60,210 nucleotides of DNA from Actinomycetes bacterium (GTDB taxonomy: Bacteria; Actinomycetota; Acidimicrobiia; Acidimicrobiales; RAAP-2). The translations under genes were made by a program, and so were the position numbers. Below, piece by piece: positions 10,175 through 20,268 of this stretch (within the stretch, counting starts at the first letter, position 1; each line of letters opens with the position of its first letter). The stretch covers positions 1 to 60,210 of the forward strand of contig JAJXXA010000045.1 in NCBI GenBank assembly GCA_021781335.1, in the 5' to 3' direction. The notes beneath the pieces were generated by a model, which searched no databases, was not told the DNA's origin, and saw nothing but the letters and a program-made list of their open reading frames with translations.

Positions 10175-10221
10175 ACTAATGAACACGACCCGGGCGTGGT
10201 GCCCGGGTCGTGTTCATTAGT
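10175..10221 (-). terminator. Perfect 21-bp inverted repeat hairpin with 5-nt loop between the BMP lipoprotein gene and its ATPase gene
   Basis: ACTAATGAACACGACCCGGGC-GTGGT-GCCCGGGTCGTGTTCATTAGT; no strong U-tract. Confidence 0.8.
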
Positions 10222-10246
10222 CACATCCGCACAAAGGCGGTGTTCG

Positions 10247-11347
10247 TTACGGTGCTGGGTAGTTGTTCGGGTTGACCGAAATCGTGCCAGCGATGATGCC
10301 CGCCTTGGCCTTGTTGATAGCGGCCTTCAGCGACGCGGGAACGGGGATGCCACCGTACTCGAGTGCCGTGCCGTTGTTCTTCAGGGTTCCAACGTAGGTA
10401 CCACCCTTAAAGGTGCCCTTGGCAGCGGACAGGATCGCGGCCTCGACCGAGGGCTCAACACCCTTGGCGACGGTGCCGACAAACCACGGGCAAGCGGCGG
10501 CGTTGGCGACACAGCCGTTGCTGTCGACCCACATCACACTGTGACCGGCACCAGCCTGCTGGGCGGCGGCGACGGAGCCGAGGCCCACGGAGCCAGCGAC
10601 CGGGAAGACGATGTCGGCACCGGCGGCGAAGTCACCGGCGGTCAACGTCTTGCCTGCAGTCTGGTCGGTGAAGTTACCCACGAAGGTACCCGTGCCGTTG
10701 CAGGTCGAAAGACTGCATGCGCCGGGTGCGGGAGTCCAGCCGAGGACCTTCACTGACTTGGAGAACGTCTTGTCGTAGTAGCGAACGCCAGCGACGAAGC
10801 CGTTCATGTAGAGCGTCACTGAGGGGAACTGCATACCACCGAACGTCGCGACGGTTCCCGTCTTTGACATGCCCGCGGCGAGAATCCCACCGAGGAAACC
10901 GGCCTGGTCAGTCTCGTATTGCAGTGAGAGGACGTTGTGTGACTTCTTCGCCACCGGTGCGTCGTCGACGATTGCGAACCTTTGGCGCGGATTGGCGTTC
11001 GCGGACGCGGCGGTTGCCTGGTCCATCAAGAATCCAACCGTGACGATGATCCCGCAACCTTTGCGTACGAAGCTCGCAATGTTGGGCACGTAGTCTGCCG
11101 ACGAGGTCGACGAGAGGTAGGACGGAACGATCTTCTTGTCCACCTTCGCGGCGTCCTTCGCGCCGGCCCACGCCGAGGCGTTGAACGACTTGTCGTTGAT
11201 ACCTCCGGTGTCGGTGACAATGCACGCCTTGAACTTGGCCGTCGCCGCTGACGACGAAATCGCCGTCGTTGCGGTGCTGAGCGTCAATGTACCCAGAACC
11301 AGTGCTGCGGTTCCGAGCACGGTACTGAGGCGACGAATGCTCCCCAT
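10247..11347 (-). CDS. BMP family ABC transporter substrate-binding protein (nucleoside-binding type)
   Basis: Signal peptide; KFKACIVTDTGGINDKSFNASAWAGAKDA is typical of BmpA/PnrA family; start re-assigned to MGSIRRLS with upstream AGGGAGAA. Confidence 0.9.
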   Translation of the reverse strand: MGSIRRLSTVLGTAALVLGTLTLSTATTAISSSAATAKFKACIVTDTGGINDKSFNASAWAGAKDAAKVDKKIVPSYLSSTSSADYVPNIASFVRKGCGIIVTVGFLMDQATAASANANPRQRFAIVDDAPVAKKSHNVLSLQYETDQAGFLGGILAAGMSKTGTVATFGGMQFPSVTLYMNGFVAGVRYYDKTFSKSVKVLGWTPAPGACSLSTCNGTGTFVGNFTDQTAGKTLTAGDFAAGADIVFPVAGSVGLGSVAAAQQAGAGHSVMWVDSNGCVANAAACPWFVGTVAKGVEPSVEAAILSAAKGTFKGGTYVGTLKNNGTALEYGGIPVPASLKAAINKAKAGIIAGTISVNPNNYPAP

Positions 11348-11504
11348 TATTTCTCCCTTGTTGTAGTCAGTCTGTATGGAAACGACTGTCCAATCGTGTT
11401 GTGCTTCCCCGACATGGTCGCGAAACACGGTCAGATGTTTATCATGGCGAGACTAGCCCTCTGCGAGTGCTGGCACCCGAGGCGCTGTGTGAATTCTGTA
11501 GTAC

Positions 11505-12962
11505 TTAGGCTTTTTTCGCCTTGTGCTGCTTGGTGGCGTGGCCCGTGTGACGAGGGACGAAAAGGCTCGCGATCAGCGCAACGATGGTGATGAGCGCCGA
11601 TATTTGAAAGGCGCGCTCGTAGCCGCTGACGAGCGCCACGCCCGAGGTCGGGTCGAGGAATGTCGCCGAGCGATCGGCGGCAACCGTGCCAAGAATTGCG
11701 AGCGATAGCGACCCTCCGACCTGGCGCGCCGTGTTGAGAACGCCTGACGCCAGTCCCGCGTCGGCCCGGTCGACTCCCGCGGTGGCGGTGTTGGCGAGTG
11801 GCGAAAAGAGCAGTCCCATCGCGAAGGCGCACAGGATCGCGGGCACGAAGATAGAACCCCAGTAAGAACTGTCGACCTTGATCAGCGAGATCCACACGAA
11901 CCCGAGACTCGCGATTGCCGCGCCGACGAGCAGGAGGGGCCGCGCGCCGGTCTTGGCGAGGAGTCGCGAGCTGATCTGGGCACCGGCGATGATGCCAACG
12001 GCCATTGGCAGAAAGGCGAAGCCCGCCTTGACTGGGCCGTAGCCCAAGATGTACTGGAAGTAGAAGGTGAGGAAGTACCACATCGCGAAGAACGCGCCAC
12101 CGACGAGGAACATGACGATGTTTGCCGACGAGAGTGCGCGGGACTTGAAGATGCGAAAAGGCACCAATGGGTGCGAGGCGACATTGGCCTCCCAGAAGAT
12201 GAAGGCGGCGAGTCCAATGGCTCCCCCGAGGAACCACGAGAGGGTGGAGGTTGAGCCCCACCCGTTGGTCGTTGTATTGACGACGCCGTAGATGATCGAC
12301 GCGAGCGAACCCGTCACGAGCACCGCACCCGTCACGTCAAGCTTGATTGCGGCGTCACGATTGCGCATCTCGCGAAGGTACATGCCCGCCACGATCGCCG
12401 CGACGATGCCGAAGGGGACGTTGATGAAAAAGACCCAGCGCCACGAGAACCATCCGGTGAGGATGCCGCCGAGTAGACCACCGACCGCGCCGCCCGCACC
12501 CGCGACCGCGCTCCAGGCCCCAATCGCTTTGGGCAGTCGAGGGCCGTGGAAGGTGGTCACGATGATGGTGAGCGTGGCGGGTGAAAGGATGGCTCCGCCA
12601 ATTCCCTGAAGTGCTCGTACGGCGACCATCTGGCTGTCGGTGGCGGCAAAACCCGCCCCGATACTCGCGAGAGTGAAGATGAACAACCCGGTGAGATAGA
12701 CGCGACGACGCCCGAAGATGTCGGCGGCGCGTCCGCCGAGCAAGAGGAAGCCAGCGAAAGTCAAGACGTAGGCGTTAACCACCCACTGCGCACTCGAGAT
12801 CGTGAAGTGAAGATCCCTGCCCATCCGCGGGAGCGCGACGTTGACGATCGAGACGTCGAGCACGACCATGAACTGGGCCAGACACGCGATCGTGAGGATG
12901 ATCCAGTCGGGGGCGTGTCGATGCACGGATTGGGATGTATGGGTCGCAGTCTTCTCGGGCAT
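11505..12962 (-). CDS. MFS transporter, DHA2 (EmrB/QacA) type
   Basis: LDVSIVNVALPRMGRDLHF, GGRAADIFGRRRVYLTGL; TM-rich; start re-assigned to MPEKTATH. Confidence 0.88.
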   Translation of the reverse strand: MPEKTATHTSQSVHRHAPDWIILTIACLAQFMVVLDVSIVNVALPRMGRDLHFTISSAQWVVNAYVLTFAGFLLLGGRAADIFGRRRVYLTGLFIFTLASIGAGFAATDSQMVAVRALQGIGGAILSPATLTIIVTTFHGPRLPKAIGAWSAVAGAGGAVGGLLGGILTGWFSWRWVFFINVPFGIVAAIVAGMYLREMRNRDAAIKLDVTGAVLVTGSLASIIYGVVNTTTNGWGSTSTLSWFLGGAIGLAAFIFWEANVASHPLVPFRIFKSRALSSANIVMFLVGGAFFAMWYFLTFYFQYILGYGPVKAGFAFLPMAVGIIAGAQISSRLLAKTGARPLLLVGAAIASLGFVWISLIKVDSSYWGSIFVPAILCAFAMGLLFSPLANTATAGVDRADAGLASGVLNTARQVGGSLSLAILGTVAADRSATFLDPTSGVALVSGYERAFQISALITIVALIASLFVPRHTGHATKQHKAKKA

Positions 12963-13042
12963 GGAGCGAGTGTAATGGTCAGGATTTTTCAATTGGACCG
13001 TTGATGTGACGGGTTGGTGCAAAGTGCGTAACACTAGATGCC

Positions 13043-14722
13043 ATGGCAGCTCAGTTCATCTTCACAATGCGCGACCTTCGTCGCTTCTATCCACCGGATC
13101 GAGAGGTCCTGAAGGGGATAAATCTCTCCTTCTACCCGGGTGCGAAGATCGGCGTCATCGGCGCGAACGGTTCGGGTAAGTCCTCGCTGCTTCGTATCAT
13201 GGCCGGACTCGACGACGGCTTCACCGGAGAAGCGCGTCTCACCCCAGGCTTCAGTGTGGGCTACCTCTCCCAGGAGCCACAACTCGACCCGGCGAAGGAC
13301 GTGGTCGGCAACGTGGCTGACGGCGTCGCCGAACAGCGTGATCTGCTGACGCGCTTCAACGAGGTGTGCGCCGCATTCGCCGATCCTGACGCAGACTTTG
13401 ACGCCCTTCTCGCCGAGCAATCCAATCTCCAGACCAGGATCGATGCGTTGGGTGCGTGGGACCTCGAACGAACGCTGGAGATTGCCATGGACGCGCTGCG
13501 GCTTCCCGCCCCCGATGCCGACGTGACCAAGTTGTCCGGTGGCGAACGTCGACGCGTCGCGCTCTGTCGGCTCCTGCTCTCCAAGCCGGACCTTCTACTC
13601 CTCGACGAGCCGACGAACCACCTTGATGCTGAGTCGGTGGCGTGGCTCGAACGCACGTTGCAGGACTACGCCGGAACCGTCGTCGCGATCACCCACGACC
13701 GGTACTTCCTCGACAACGCGGCGTCATGGATATTGGAACTCGACCGTGGTCACGGCATTCCGTGGGAGGGCAACTACTCGTCATGGCTTGAGCAGAAACA
13801 GGCGCGATTGGCCTCGGAGGAGAAAGCCGACAAGGTTCGCCAAGCCGCCCTCGAGCGTGAGCTTGAGTGGATACGCATGTCGCCCCGGGCTCGACAGAGC
13901 AAGGGCAAGGCGCGCCTCAGTGCGTTCAATGAGCTGGTTGCTGAATCCGAGGCGGCCGAGCGTCGCGCTGACCGGCTCGAGATCGCCATCCCGCCGGGTC
14001 CGCGCCTCGGTGATGTCGTGGTGAACGCCACGCATCTCACCAAAGGCTTCGACGATCGGCTTTTGATCGAAGACCTGACGTTCCTGCTGCCCCCGGGTGG
14101 CATCGTCGGTGTGATCGGCGCCAATGGCGCGGGTAAGACCACGCTGTTCAAGATGATGATCGGACAAGAGCAGCCTGACGCTGGCACGATTGAAGTGGGC
14201 AGCACCGTGAAGTTCGCCTACGTTGACCAGAGCCGAGACAGTCTCGACGCCAACGCGACCGTGTTCGACGAGATCAGCGAGGGCCAGGAGCACATGGTGG
14301 TGGGTTCGCGTGAGGTCCACGCCCGCGCGTACGTCGCGAGTTTTGGTTTCAAGGGCAGCGACCAACAAAAGAAGGTGGGCGAGATCTCGGGGGGTGAGCG
14401 CAATCGTGTCCAATTGGCCAAGGTGTTGCGAAGTGGTGGGAATGTCTTGCTGCTCGACGAACCAACGAACGACCTTGACGTCGACACACTGCGCGCGCTC
14501 GAGGACGGCCTCTTGAGCTTTCCAGGATGCGCGGTCGTGATCAGCCACGACCGGTGGTTCCTGGACCGGATCGCCACCCACGTGCTGGCCTTTGAAGGCG
14601 ACGCGGTGGTGCGGTGGTTCGAGGGGAACTTCTCGGATTACGAGGCGGAACGACACAAGCGTCTCGGCACCGACGCCGACCAGCCACACCGACTCCGCTA
14701 CAAGCCGATCACTCGTTCGTGA
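13043..14722 (+). CDS. ettA: Energy-dependent translational throttle protein EttA (ABC-F)
   Basis: Two ABC domains ([32 protein letters not shown]), [36 protein letters not shown] linker, [30 protein letters not shown]-terminus. Confidence 0.95.
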   Translation: MAAQFIFTMRDLRRFYPPDREVLKGINLSFYPGAKIGVIGANGSGKSSLLRIMAGLDDGFTGEARLTPGFSVGYLSQEPQLDPAKDVVGNVADGVAEQRDLLTRFNEVCAAFADPDADFDALLAEQSNLQTRIDALGAWDLERTLEIAMDALRLPAPDADVTKLSGGERRRVALCRLLLSKPDLLLLDEPTNHLDAESVAWLERTLQDYAGTVVAITHDRYFLDNAASWILELDRGHGIPWEGNYSSWLEQKQARLASEEKADKVRQAALERELEWIRMSPRARQSKGKARLSAFNELVAESEAAERRADRLEIAIPPGPRLGDVVVNATHLTKGFDDRLLIEDLTFLLPPGGIVGVIGANGAGKTTLFKMMIGQEQPDAGTIEVGSTVKFAYVDQSRDSLDANATVFDEISEGQEHMVVGSREVHARAYVASFGFKGSDQQKKVGEISGGERNRVQLAKVLRSGGNVLLLDEPTNDLDVDTLRALEDGLLSFPGCAVVISHDRWFLDRIATHVLAFEGDAVVRWFEGNFSDYEAERHKRLGTDADQPHRLRYKPITRS

Positions 14723-14783
14723 GGTACTGACGACTCCTCTTCGAAGAAGGAATTAAGTAATTGCTACGCCTAGAGTTCTTGGC

Positions 14784-15542
14784 GTGAGCAACGCCACTGA
14801 TTACTCGAGTTATCTGCGCATCAACGATCTTTTGACACTGCAAGTGCCACTCAGTACCGGCGCGCCCGACGAGTTGCTCTTCATCGTGGTCCACCAGTCA
14901 TACGAACTGTGGTTCAAGGTGATCATCGATGAATTGACGCGCGCGACCGCGGCACTGCACGACAAGGAGCCCTGGAATGCGCTAGCGCACCTACGTCGGG
15001 TCATCGGTATTGAAGACCTCCTACTCGGACACCTTCGCGTCCTTGAGACGATGTCGCCCGAGGGGTTTCTGGCGTTTCGAGACCCCCTTCACCCCGCGTC
15101 GGGCTTCCAGTCGTTCCAATTTCGCGGCATCGAATTCTTGAGTGGCGCCGGCAAACCCGCCATGTTGAGTTTTGAACTCTTCGATGACGAGCAGCGAGCG
15201 TGGCTGAGGGGTCTGAGCGAAGGGACGACGCTCTGGTCAGGCTTCGAGCACTCGGTGCGCACACTTCTCGGCGCGAGTGGACAAGAAGACCTCCTCGACA
15301 TACTTCGCGCCCTCTATCTCTCACACACGACCCCCGAGACCTCAGCACTGCACTGCGTGAGTGAACTGATGATGGACCATGACGAGCGACTCGCCATGTG
15401 GCGCCATCAGCACCTGCTCATGGCCGGTCGTCAGATCGGACGCCGACCTGGCACGGGGGGCAGTGAGGGAATGGCGTATCTTGATTCGACCCTGGGGCAA
15501 CGGATGTACCCCTTGTTATGGGAAGTGAGGTCGGTACTGTGA
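14784..15542 (+). CDS. kynA: Tryptophan 2,3-dioxygenase
   Basis: DYSSYLRINDLLTLQ, DELLFIVVHQSYELWFKVIIDEL, FRDPLHPASGFQSFQFRGIEFLSG, GTGGSEGMAYLDSTLGQRMYPLLWEVR. Confidence 0.95.
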   Translation: MSNATDYSSYLRINDLLTLQVPLSTGAPDELLFIVVHQSYELWFKVIIDELTRATAALHDKEPWNALAHLRRVIGIEDLLLGHLRVLETMSPEGFLAFRDPLHPASGFQSFQFRGIEFLSGAGKPAMLSFELFDDEQRAWLRGLSEGTTLWSGFEHSVRTLLGASGQEDLLDILRALYLSHTTPETSALHCVSELMMDHDERLAMWRHQHLLMAGRQIGRRPGTGGSEGMAYLDSTLGQRMYPLLWEVRSVL

Positions 15543-16771
15543 TCTTGAGAGACGACTGCGCGGCACTGGACGAGGCCGACGAGATATCTGATCTTCGTGC
15601 GGAGTTTCGCCTCAACAGTGGTGAGATCTACCTCGATGGTAATTCGCTCGGCCCGGTGACCCACGCGGCGAGTCGACGTGTCAACGAAGTCATCAACGTC
15701 GAGTGGGCGAAGGGCTTGGTGCGCAGTTGGAACGCTGCGGGCTGGATGGCGGAGCCCACGACGCTCGGCGACCGGTTGGCTCCGCTCATCGGCGCCCAGC
15801 CCGGTGAGGTACTGGTCGCGGACACGTTGACGTTCTTTCTCGCAAAACTCATCGGTGGCGCGCTTGACCTGCGAGCGGACCGCCACGTCGTGTTGACCGA
15901 CGTCGCCAATTTCCACTCCGATATCTACATCGTCGAAGCGATGGCGCGCCGCGCGGGCCGCCCCATGGTCGTCAAGGCCATCGACCGATCGGCGTTGGAG
16001 AAGGAACTGAGCGACGATGTGGCACTGGTGATGCTCACGCACGTTGATTTTCGAACGGGCGAGATGTTGGACATGAAGGGCATCACGAAGCAAGTGCACG
16101 ATGCGGGTGCATTGATGTTGTGGGACTTCGCGCATTCTGCCGGGGCAGTAGAACTCGACGTAACGGGTTGCGACGTCGATTTCGCGGCGGGCTGTGGCTA
16201 CAAGTATCTCAACGGAGGTCCCGGGGCGCCGGCGTTCTTGTACGTGCGCGAACGTTGGCAAGGTGTGCTCGAGAACCCGCTACCCGGCTGGTTGGGGCAC
16301 GCCCGCCCGTTCAACTTCGAGTTGACCTACGAGCCGGCCCAAGGCATGCAGGCCTTCGTCACCTCCTCGCCGTCGGTGATAGCGCTCGCCGCGCTCGGCG
16401 GCGCCCTCGAGGTCTGGGAACACGCCACTATGGCCCAGGTACGTGCCAAGAGCCTGGCCCTGACCGACATGTTCATCACGTTGGTCGAAGACCGCCTGCC
16501 CGGCGTCTTCGAGGTCGTGACGCCGCGCGAACACCACAAGCGCGGCAGCCAGGTGGCACTTCGCCACGCCGAAGGCTACGGGATCATCCAGGCGCTGATC
16601 GAGCGCGGAGTCATCGGTGATTTCCGCGACCCCGACATCTGTCGGTTCGGATTCGCACCGTTGTACGTGCGCTACGTCGATGTCTATGACGCGGTCGAGC
16701 GAATCGTCGAGGTGATGACCTCCGAGATGTACCGCGACGAGCGGTTTTCTCAGCGCAAACCGGTCACCTGA
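15539..16771 (+). CDS. kynU: Kynureninase
   Basis: IYLDGNSLGPVTHAA, DVANFHSDIYIVE, LWDFAHSAGAVELDVTGCDVDFAAGCGYKYLNGGPGAPAFLYV PLP-lysine region; GTGA overlap with kynA stop. Confidence 0.95.
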   Translation: MILRDDCAALDEADEISDLRAEFRLNSGEIYLDGNSLGPVTHAASRRVNEVINVEWAKGLVRSWNAAGWMAEPTTLGDRLAPLIGAQPGEVLVADTLTFFLAKLIGGALDLRADRHVVLTDVANFHSDIYIVEAMARRAGRPMVVKAIDRSALEKELSDDVALVMLTHVDFRTGEMLDMKGITKQVHDAGALMLWDFAHSAGAVELDVTGCDVDFAAGCGYKYLNGGPGAPAFLYVRERWQGVLENPLPGWLGHARPFNFELTYEPAQGMQAFVTSSPSVIALAALGGALEVWEHATMAQVRAKSLALTDMFITLVEDRLPGVFEVVTPREHHKRGSQVALRHAEGYGIIQALIERGVIGDFRDPDICRFGFAPLYVRYVDVYDAVERIVEVMTSEMYRDERFSQRKPVT

Positions 16772-16772
16772 G

Positions 16773-17621
16773 TTACTGGGAGAAGATCACCGTTCGTTTG
16801 CCGACGAGGGCCACCCGGTCTTCGGCGATGAGTCGCACCGCTCGCGCCAGCACGGTTCGTTCGATGTCGCGGCCCAGTGAGATGAGATCCGAGGGCCGTC
16901 GCGCGTGGGTGACGCGTACGACGTCCTGCTCGATGATGGGACCTTCGTCGAGTTCCGGGGTGACGAAGTGTGCGGTGGCTCCGATGATCTTGACGCCGCG
17001 CTCGTACGCCTGATGGTAGGGCCGCGCGCCTTTGAAGCCCGGCAAGAACGAATGGTGGATGTTGATCGCCCGGCCGCTCAGGTCCGCGCACAATTCTGCC
17101 GAGAGCACCTGCATGTAACGCGCGAGGATGACGACGTCGGCGCCAAAACGCGCTATTAGTCCTCGAAGTTCGTTTTCGGCAGCTTGCTTGGTGTCGTTCG
17201 TCACCGCGATCTCGAAGAACGGGACGCCGTATCGTTCGGCCAAGGGTCGACAATCGGGGTGGTTGGCGACGATGGCGGCGATGTCGAGTGGGAGATCGCC
17301 CTGCTCTCGGCGGTACAGAAGGTCTGCGAGGCAGTGGTCGGCGGTGGAGACCATGATGATGGCGCGTCGTTGGGTCAGCTCATCACGAAGACCGAGTTGC
17401 GGTTCGAAGGGCGCGAGTTCGCTCATCAGCACTTCTCGTACGTCGCCGATCTGATCGTTGTCGGTCTCAAAGCGTGTGCGCATACAGAATTGCCCGGTCA
17501 CGGGATCGGTGAACTGGTCGTTCTCAAGGATGTTGCCACCAACCTGGACAATGGCTGAACTGGCCGCACGCACGATGCCCGGACCGTCGGCGCACTGCAG
17601 GGTCACGACGTAAGTTGTCAC
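16773..17621 (-). CDS. purU: Formyltetrahydrofolate deformylase
   Basis: N-terminal ACT-like region (TLQCADGPGIVRAASSAIVQVGGNILENDQF) plus formyltransferase fold INIHHSFLPGFKGARPYHQAYERGVKIIGATAHFV. Confidence 0.95.
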   Translation of the reverse strand: MTTYVVTLQCADGPGIVRAASSAIVQVGGNILENDQFTDPVTGQFCMRTRFETDNDQIGDVREVLMSELAPFEPQLGLRDELTQRRAIIMVSTADHCLADLLYRREQGDLPLDIAAIVANHPDCRPLAERYGVPFFEIAVTNDTKQAAENELRGLIARFGADVVILARYMQVLSAELCADLSGRAINIHHSFLPGFKGARPYHQAYERGVKIIGATAHFVTPELDEGPIIEQDVVRVTHARRPSDLISLGRDIERTVLARAVRLIAEDRVALVGKRTVIFSQ

Positions 17622-17657
17622 GCACTCCTCCTTCTGTCCTTACAGCGTAGAAGGCGC

Positions 17658-17685
17658 TCACCGTGTCCGACGACGGACTCGGTGA
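17658..17685 (-). terminator. Hairpin between 3-hydroxybutyryl-CoA dehydrogenase and purU
   Basis: TCACCGTGTCCG-ACGA-CGGACTCGGTGA, 11/12 bp stem with 4-nt loop. Confidence 0.5.
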
Positions 17686-17692
17686 AGGATCG

Positions 17693-18547
17693 CTACTTCT
17701 TATAGGAGTAGAAGCCTTGTCCTGACTTTCGACCCAAGAGACCCGCCTGGGTCATTCGTGACAGCAGCGGCGGCGGTGCGAGGTGCGGCTCCTTGAACTC
17801 TTCATAGAGTGACTCGGCGACGGCCATGGTCGTGTCGAGCCCGATCAGGTCGGTGAGCGCTAACGGCCCGAGCGGATGCGCGCACCCCAACACCATGCCG
17901 GTGTCGATGTCCTCGGCGCTCGCGAATCCGGATTCCAACATGCGCACCGCCGACAACAAGTAGGGGATGAGGAGTGCATTGACGACGAAGCCCGCGCGGT
18001 CTGGTGAGGTGATGACCCGCTTCTTCAGATTGTTGGTCGCGAAGTCGTGGACGCGCTGGGTGGTGTCGGCACTGGTCAAGAGCGACGAGATCAGCTCGGT
18101 CAGTTTGAGCACCGGTACCGGATTGAAGAAGTGCATGCCTATGACCTGCTCGGGTCGCGAGGTGACCATGGCGAGCTTGATGATCGGGATCGACGACGTG
18201 TTGGTCGCGAGGATGGCGGTGCGGTCTTGGACTACGGCGTCGAGCTTCTTGAACACGTCGACCTTGGTGGCCTCGTCTTCGGCGACGGCTTCAATCACGA
18301 GTTGACAGTGGGCCAGATCCTCGAAGTCCTCGCTGAAACTGAGATTGGCTCGCGCGAGGCTCGCCTCGTCTTCTGGAAGCTTGCCCGCGGCGACCGCACG
18401 TGAAAGTGACTTCTCGATTCGTTCGCGTCCGGCGTCGAGTGACGCCGCATCGCGCTCGATGACCACAACGCTTGAGCCCGAACGCGCCGCGATCTCCGCG
18501 ATGCCAGACCCCATGAGGCCGCAACCAACCACACCTACCCGCTCCAT
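17693..18547 (-). CDS. 3-hydroxybutyryl-CoA dehydrogenase
   Basis: VGVVGCGLMGSGIAEIAARSG Rossmann motif; GMHFFNPVPVLKLTELISS; DRAGFVVNALLIPYL. Confidence 0.93.
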   Translation of the reverse strand: MERVGVVGCGLMGSGIAEIAARSGSSVVVIERDAASLDAGRERIEKSLSRAVAAGKLPEDEASLARANLSFSEDFEDLAHCQLVIEAVAEDEATKVDVFKKLDAVVQDRTAILATNTSSIPIIKLAMVTSRPEQVIGMHFFNPVPVLKLTELISSLLTSADTTQRVHDFATNNLKKRVITSPDRAGFVVNALLIPYLLSAVRMLESGFASAEDIDTGMVLGCAHPLGPLALTDLIGLDTTMAVAESLYEEFKEPHLAPPPLLSRMTQAGLLGRKSGQGFYSYKK

Positions 18548-18679
18548 AGGACCTCCTTGTCCTGTAGCGACATCACGTCGCGCCGGCAGAAGTCTAGGTC
18601 GTTACCGCACGGCACTTCTGGCTACGATTGGCATGCACTGCGCGGTGACGCGTGTTGGCATAAAGGAGCCGTTCGACAT

Positions 18680-19162
18680 ATGGACAACATCAACGTCATT
18701 ATCGAAATACCTCGGGGTAGTCAGAACAAGTACGAGTACGACCACGAGAACCACACGATCAAGCTCGACCGACACCTTGTTGTTTCAATGGGCTACCCCG
18801 CCGAATATGGCTTCATCCCCGACACGTTGGGTGGCGACGGCGATCCCCTGGACGCACTCGTCCTGACCGAATTTCCGACGTTCCCGGGTTGCTTGATTGA
18901 ATCGAGAATCCTCGGGATGTGCGTCATGACCGACGAGAACGGAGAGGACGGCAAGTTGATCTGTGTACCGGCGTACGACAAGAGGTGGAAGTCGGCGACC
19001 GACATCGGTGACGTGCCAAAGGACGTGCTCGACCGAATCAGCCATTTCTTTACCGTCTACAAGGACCTCGACGAAGGTAAGTGGGTCAAGGTCGAACACT
19101 TTGTTGGTCGTGTTGAAGCGGAAGCGGAACTCGAGGCATCACGCGCCCGCTTCGTGGGCTAG
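18680..19162 (+). CDS. ppa: Inorganic pyrophosphatase
   Basis: IEIPRGSQNKYEYDHENHTIKLDR, YPAEYGFIPDTLGGDGDPLDALVL signature; start re-assigned to MDNINV. Confidence 0.95.
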   Translation: MDNINVIIEIPRGSQNKYEYDHENHTIKLDRHLVVSMGYPAEYGFIPDTLGGDGDPLDALVLTEFPTFPGCLIESRILGMCVMTDENGEDGKLICVPAYDKRWKSATDIGDVPKDVLDRISHFFTVYKDLDEGKWVKVEHFVGRVEAEAELEASRARFVG

Positions 19163-19177
19163 GCATATCTTGGGGTA

Positions 19178-19780
19178 ATGGGTCCCGAGGAATCGACGAA
19201 CCAGCGAACTCCGCGACAGTTCCTTTTCGCGACCCAACTCTTCTTCTTTGCCACCCTGCTGTTGTGCTTGCTGATCGTCCACAGTGAGGTGGTCGAAAAT
19301 GATGGCATCTCGTTCTTCGGCGTCTATCACGGCACGATCGAGATTCTCACGGTCGGGTTTTGTGTGGCGGCGTGGGGGCTCTGGCGTACTTCATCGCAGC
19401 TTCGTAGCGTTGACGCCCCGCCCCTCGTGGTCGTTGGCATGCGTGTCGTGGCGATTTCACTCTTTGTGCTCTTGATCACGCCTTTCAACAAGGGGACGTT
19501 TCTCAACTGGGCCCACATGATCACGGGTGTCGCCATGGCGCTCGTGGAACTGGCCATCTCGATTCTGCTACTCATGAGGTATCGAAGTGCTGCGTCCATC
19601 GGGGCGTTCAGCGTGGCGCTCGGCGGCGGACTGCTCGCGGCGGCCTCGTTACCAGACTGGAGCTTCGCGTACCTGTTCCAGGGCGAGGTCATCTTTGAGA
19701 TCGGTTTCGCGTGGTGTCTGCTCGAGTGGACACGGGTGTTTGAAGTCGACCATCGCGAGGCGCTCGCTCAACAGTATTGA
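19178..19780 (+). CDS. Hypothetical integral membrane protein
   Basis: 200-aa ORF with several hydrophobic segments; TATCTT six nt upstream of ATG. Confidence 0.7.
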   Translation: MGPEESTNQRTPRQFLFATQLFFFATLLLCLLIVHSEVVENDGISFFGVYHGTIEILTVGFCVAAWGLWRTSSQLRSVDAPPLVVVGMRVVAISLFVLLITPFNKGTFLNWAHMITGVAMALVELAISILLLMRYRSAASIGAFSVALGGGLLAAASLPDWSFAYLFQGEVIFEIGFAWCLLEWTRVFEVDHREALAQQY

Positions 19781-19806
19781 TCCTCGGGCTCGGTAGTGTC
19801 GTTGTC

Positions 19807-20268
19807 ATGGACTACTCGGATTCAATCGAAATCGCCGCCACTCCCGAAGTCGTGTTCGCCACGATCTCCGATCTGCCGTCGATGGGTCGCCTCTCGCCCG
19901 AGAACACGGGCGGCGAGTGGCTGGGTGGCGCGACCGGCCCGGCCCCTGGCGCCAAATTCAAAGGCAGCAACGCACGCGACGGCGCCACCTGGTCGACCAC
20001 GGCGCGCGTCACCACCTTCGAGCCACCAACGCGCTTCGCGTTCAATGTGACCTATGGACCTTTTCGTGTTGCGAAATGGGAATATTCCATTGAGCCGACC
20101 CTCGAAGGTTGTCGTGTCATCGAAGCCTGGACCGAGCAGCGAAACGCGTTCGTTCGTCGCTCGGACAAGAAGACCGGTTTCGATCGAGCGCAGTTCACGA
20201 AGGAGTCCATTCGCGCAACACTCGCGGCGCTGAAGAAGGCGTGCGAAGCCCCCACGAGCGCGTCGTAG
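19807..20268 (+). CDS. SRPBCC family (polyketide cyclase/START-like) protein
   Basis: DYSDSIEIAATPEVVFATISDLPSMGRLSPENTGGEW typical SRPBCC N-terminus. Confidence 0.8.
   Translation: MDYSDSIEIAATPEVVFATISDLPSMGRLSPENTGGEWLGGATGPAPGAKFKGSNARDGATWSTTARVTTFEPPTRFAFNVTYGPFRVAKWEYSIEPTLEGCRVIEAWTEQRNAFVRRSDKKTGFDRAQFTKESIRATLAALKKACEAPTSAS

Noticed and set aside
13781-14689. 302-aa minus-strand ORF within ettA
   Set aside because: Antisense to a highly conserved ABC-F protein; no domain signature.
15431-16261. 276-aa minus-strand ORF within kynU
   Set aside because: Antisense shadow ORF; kynU assignment is unambiguous.
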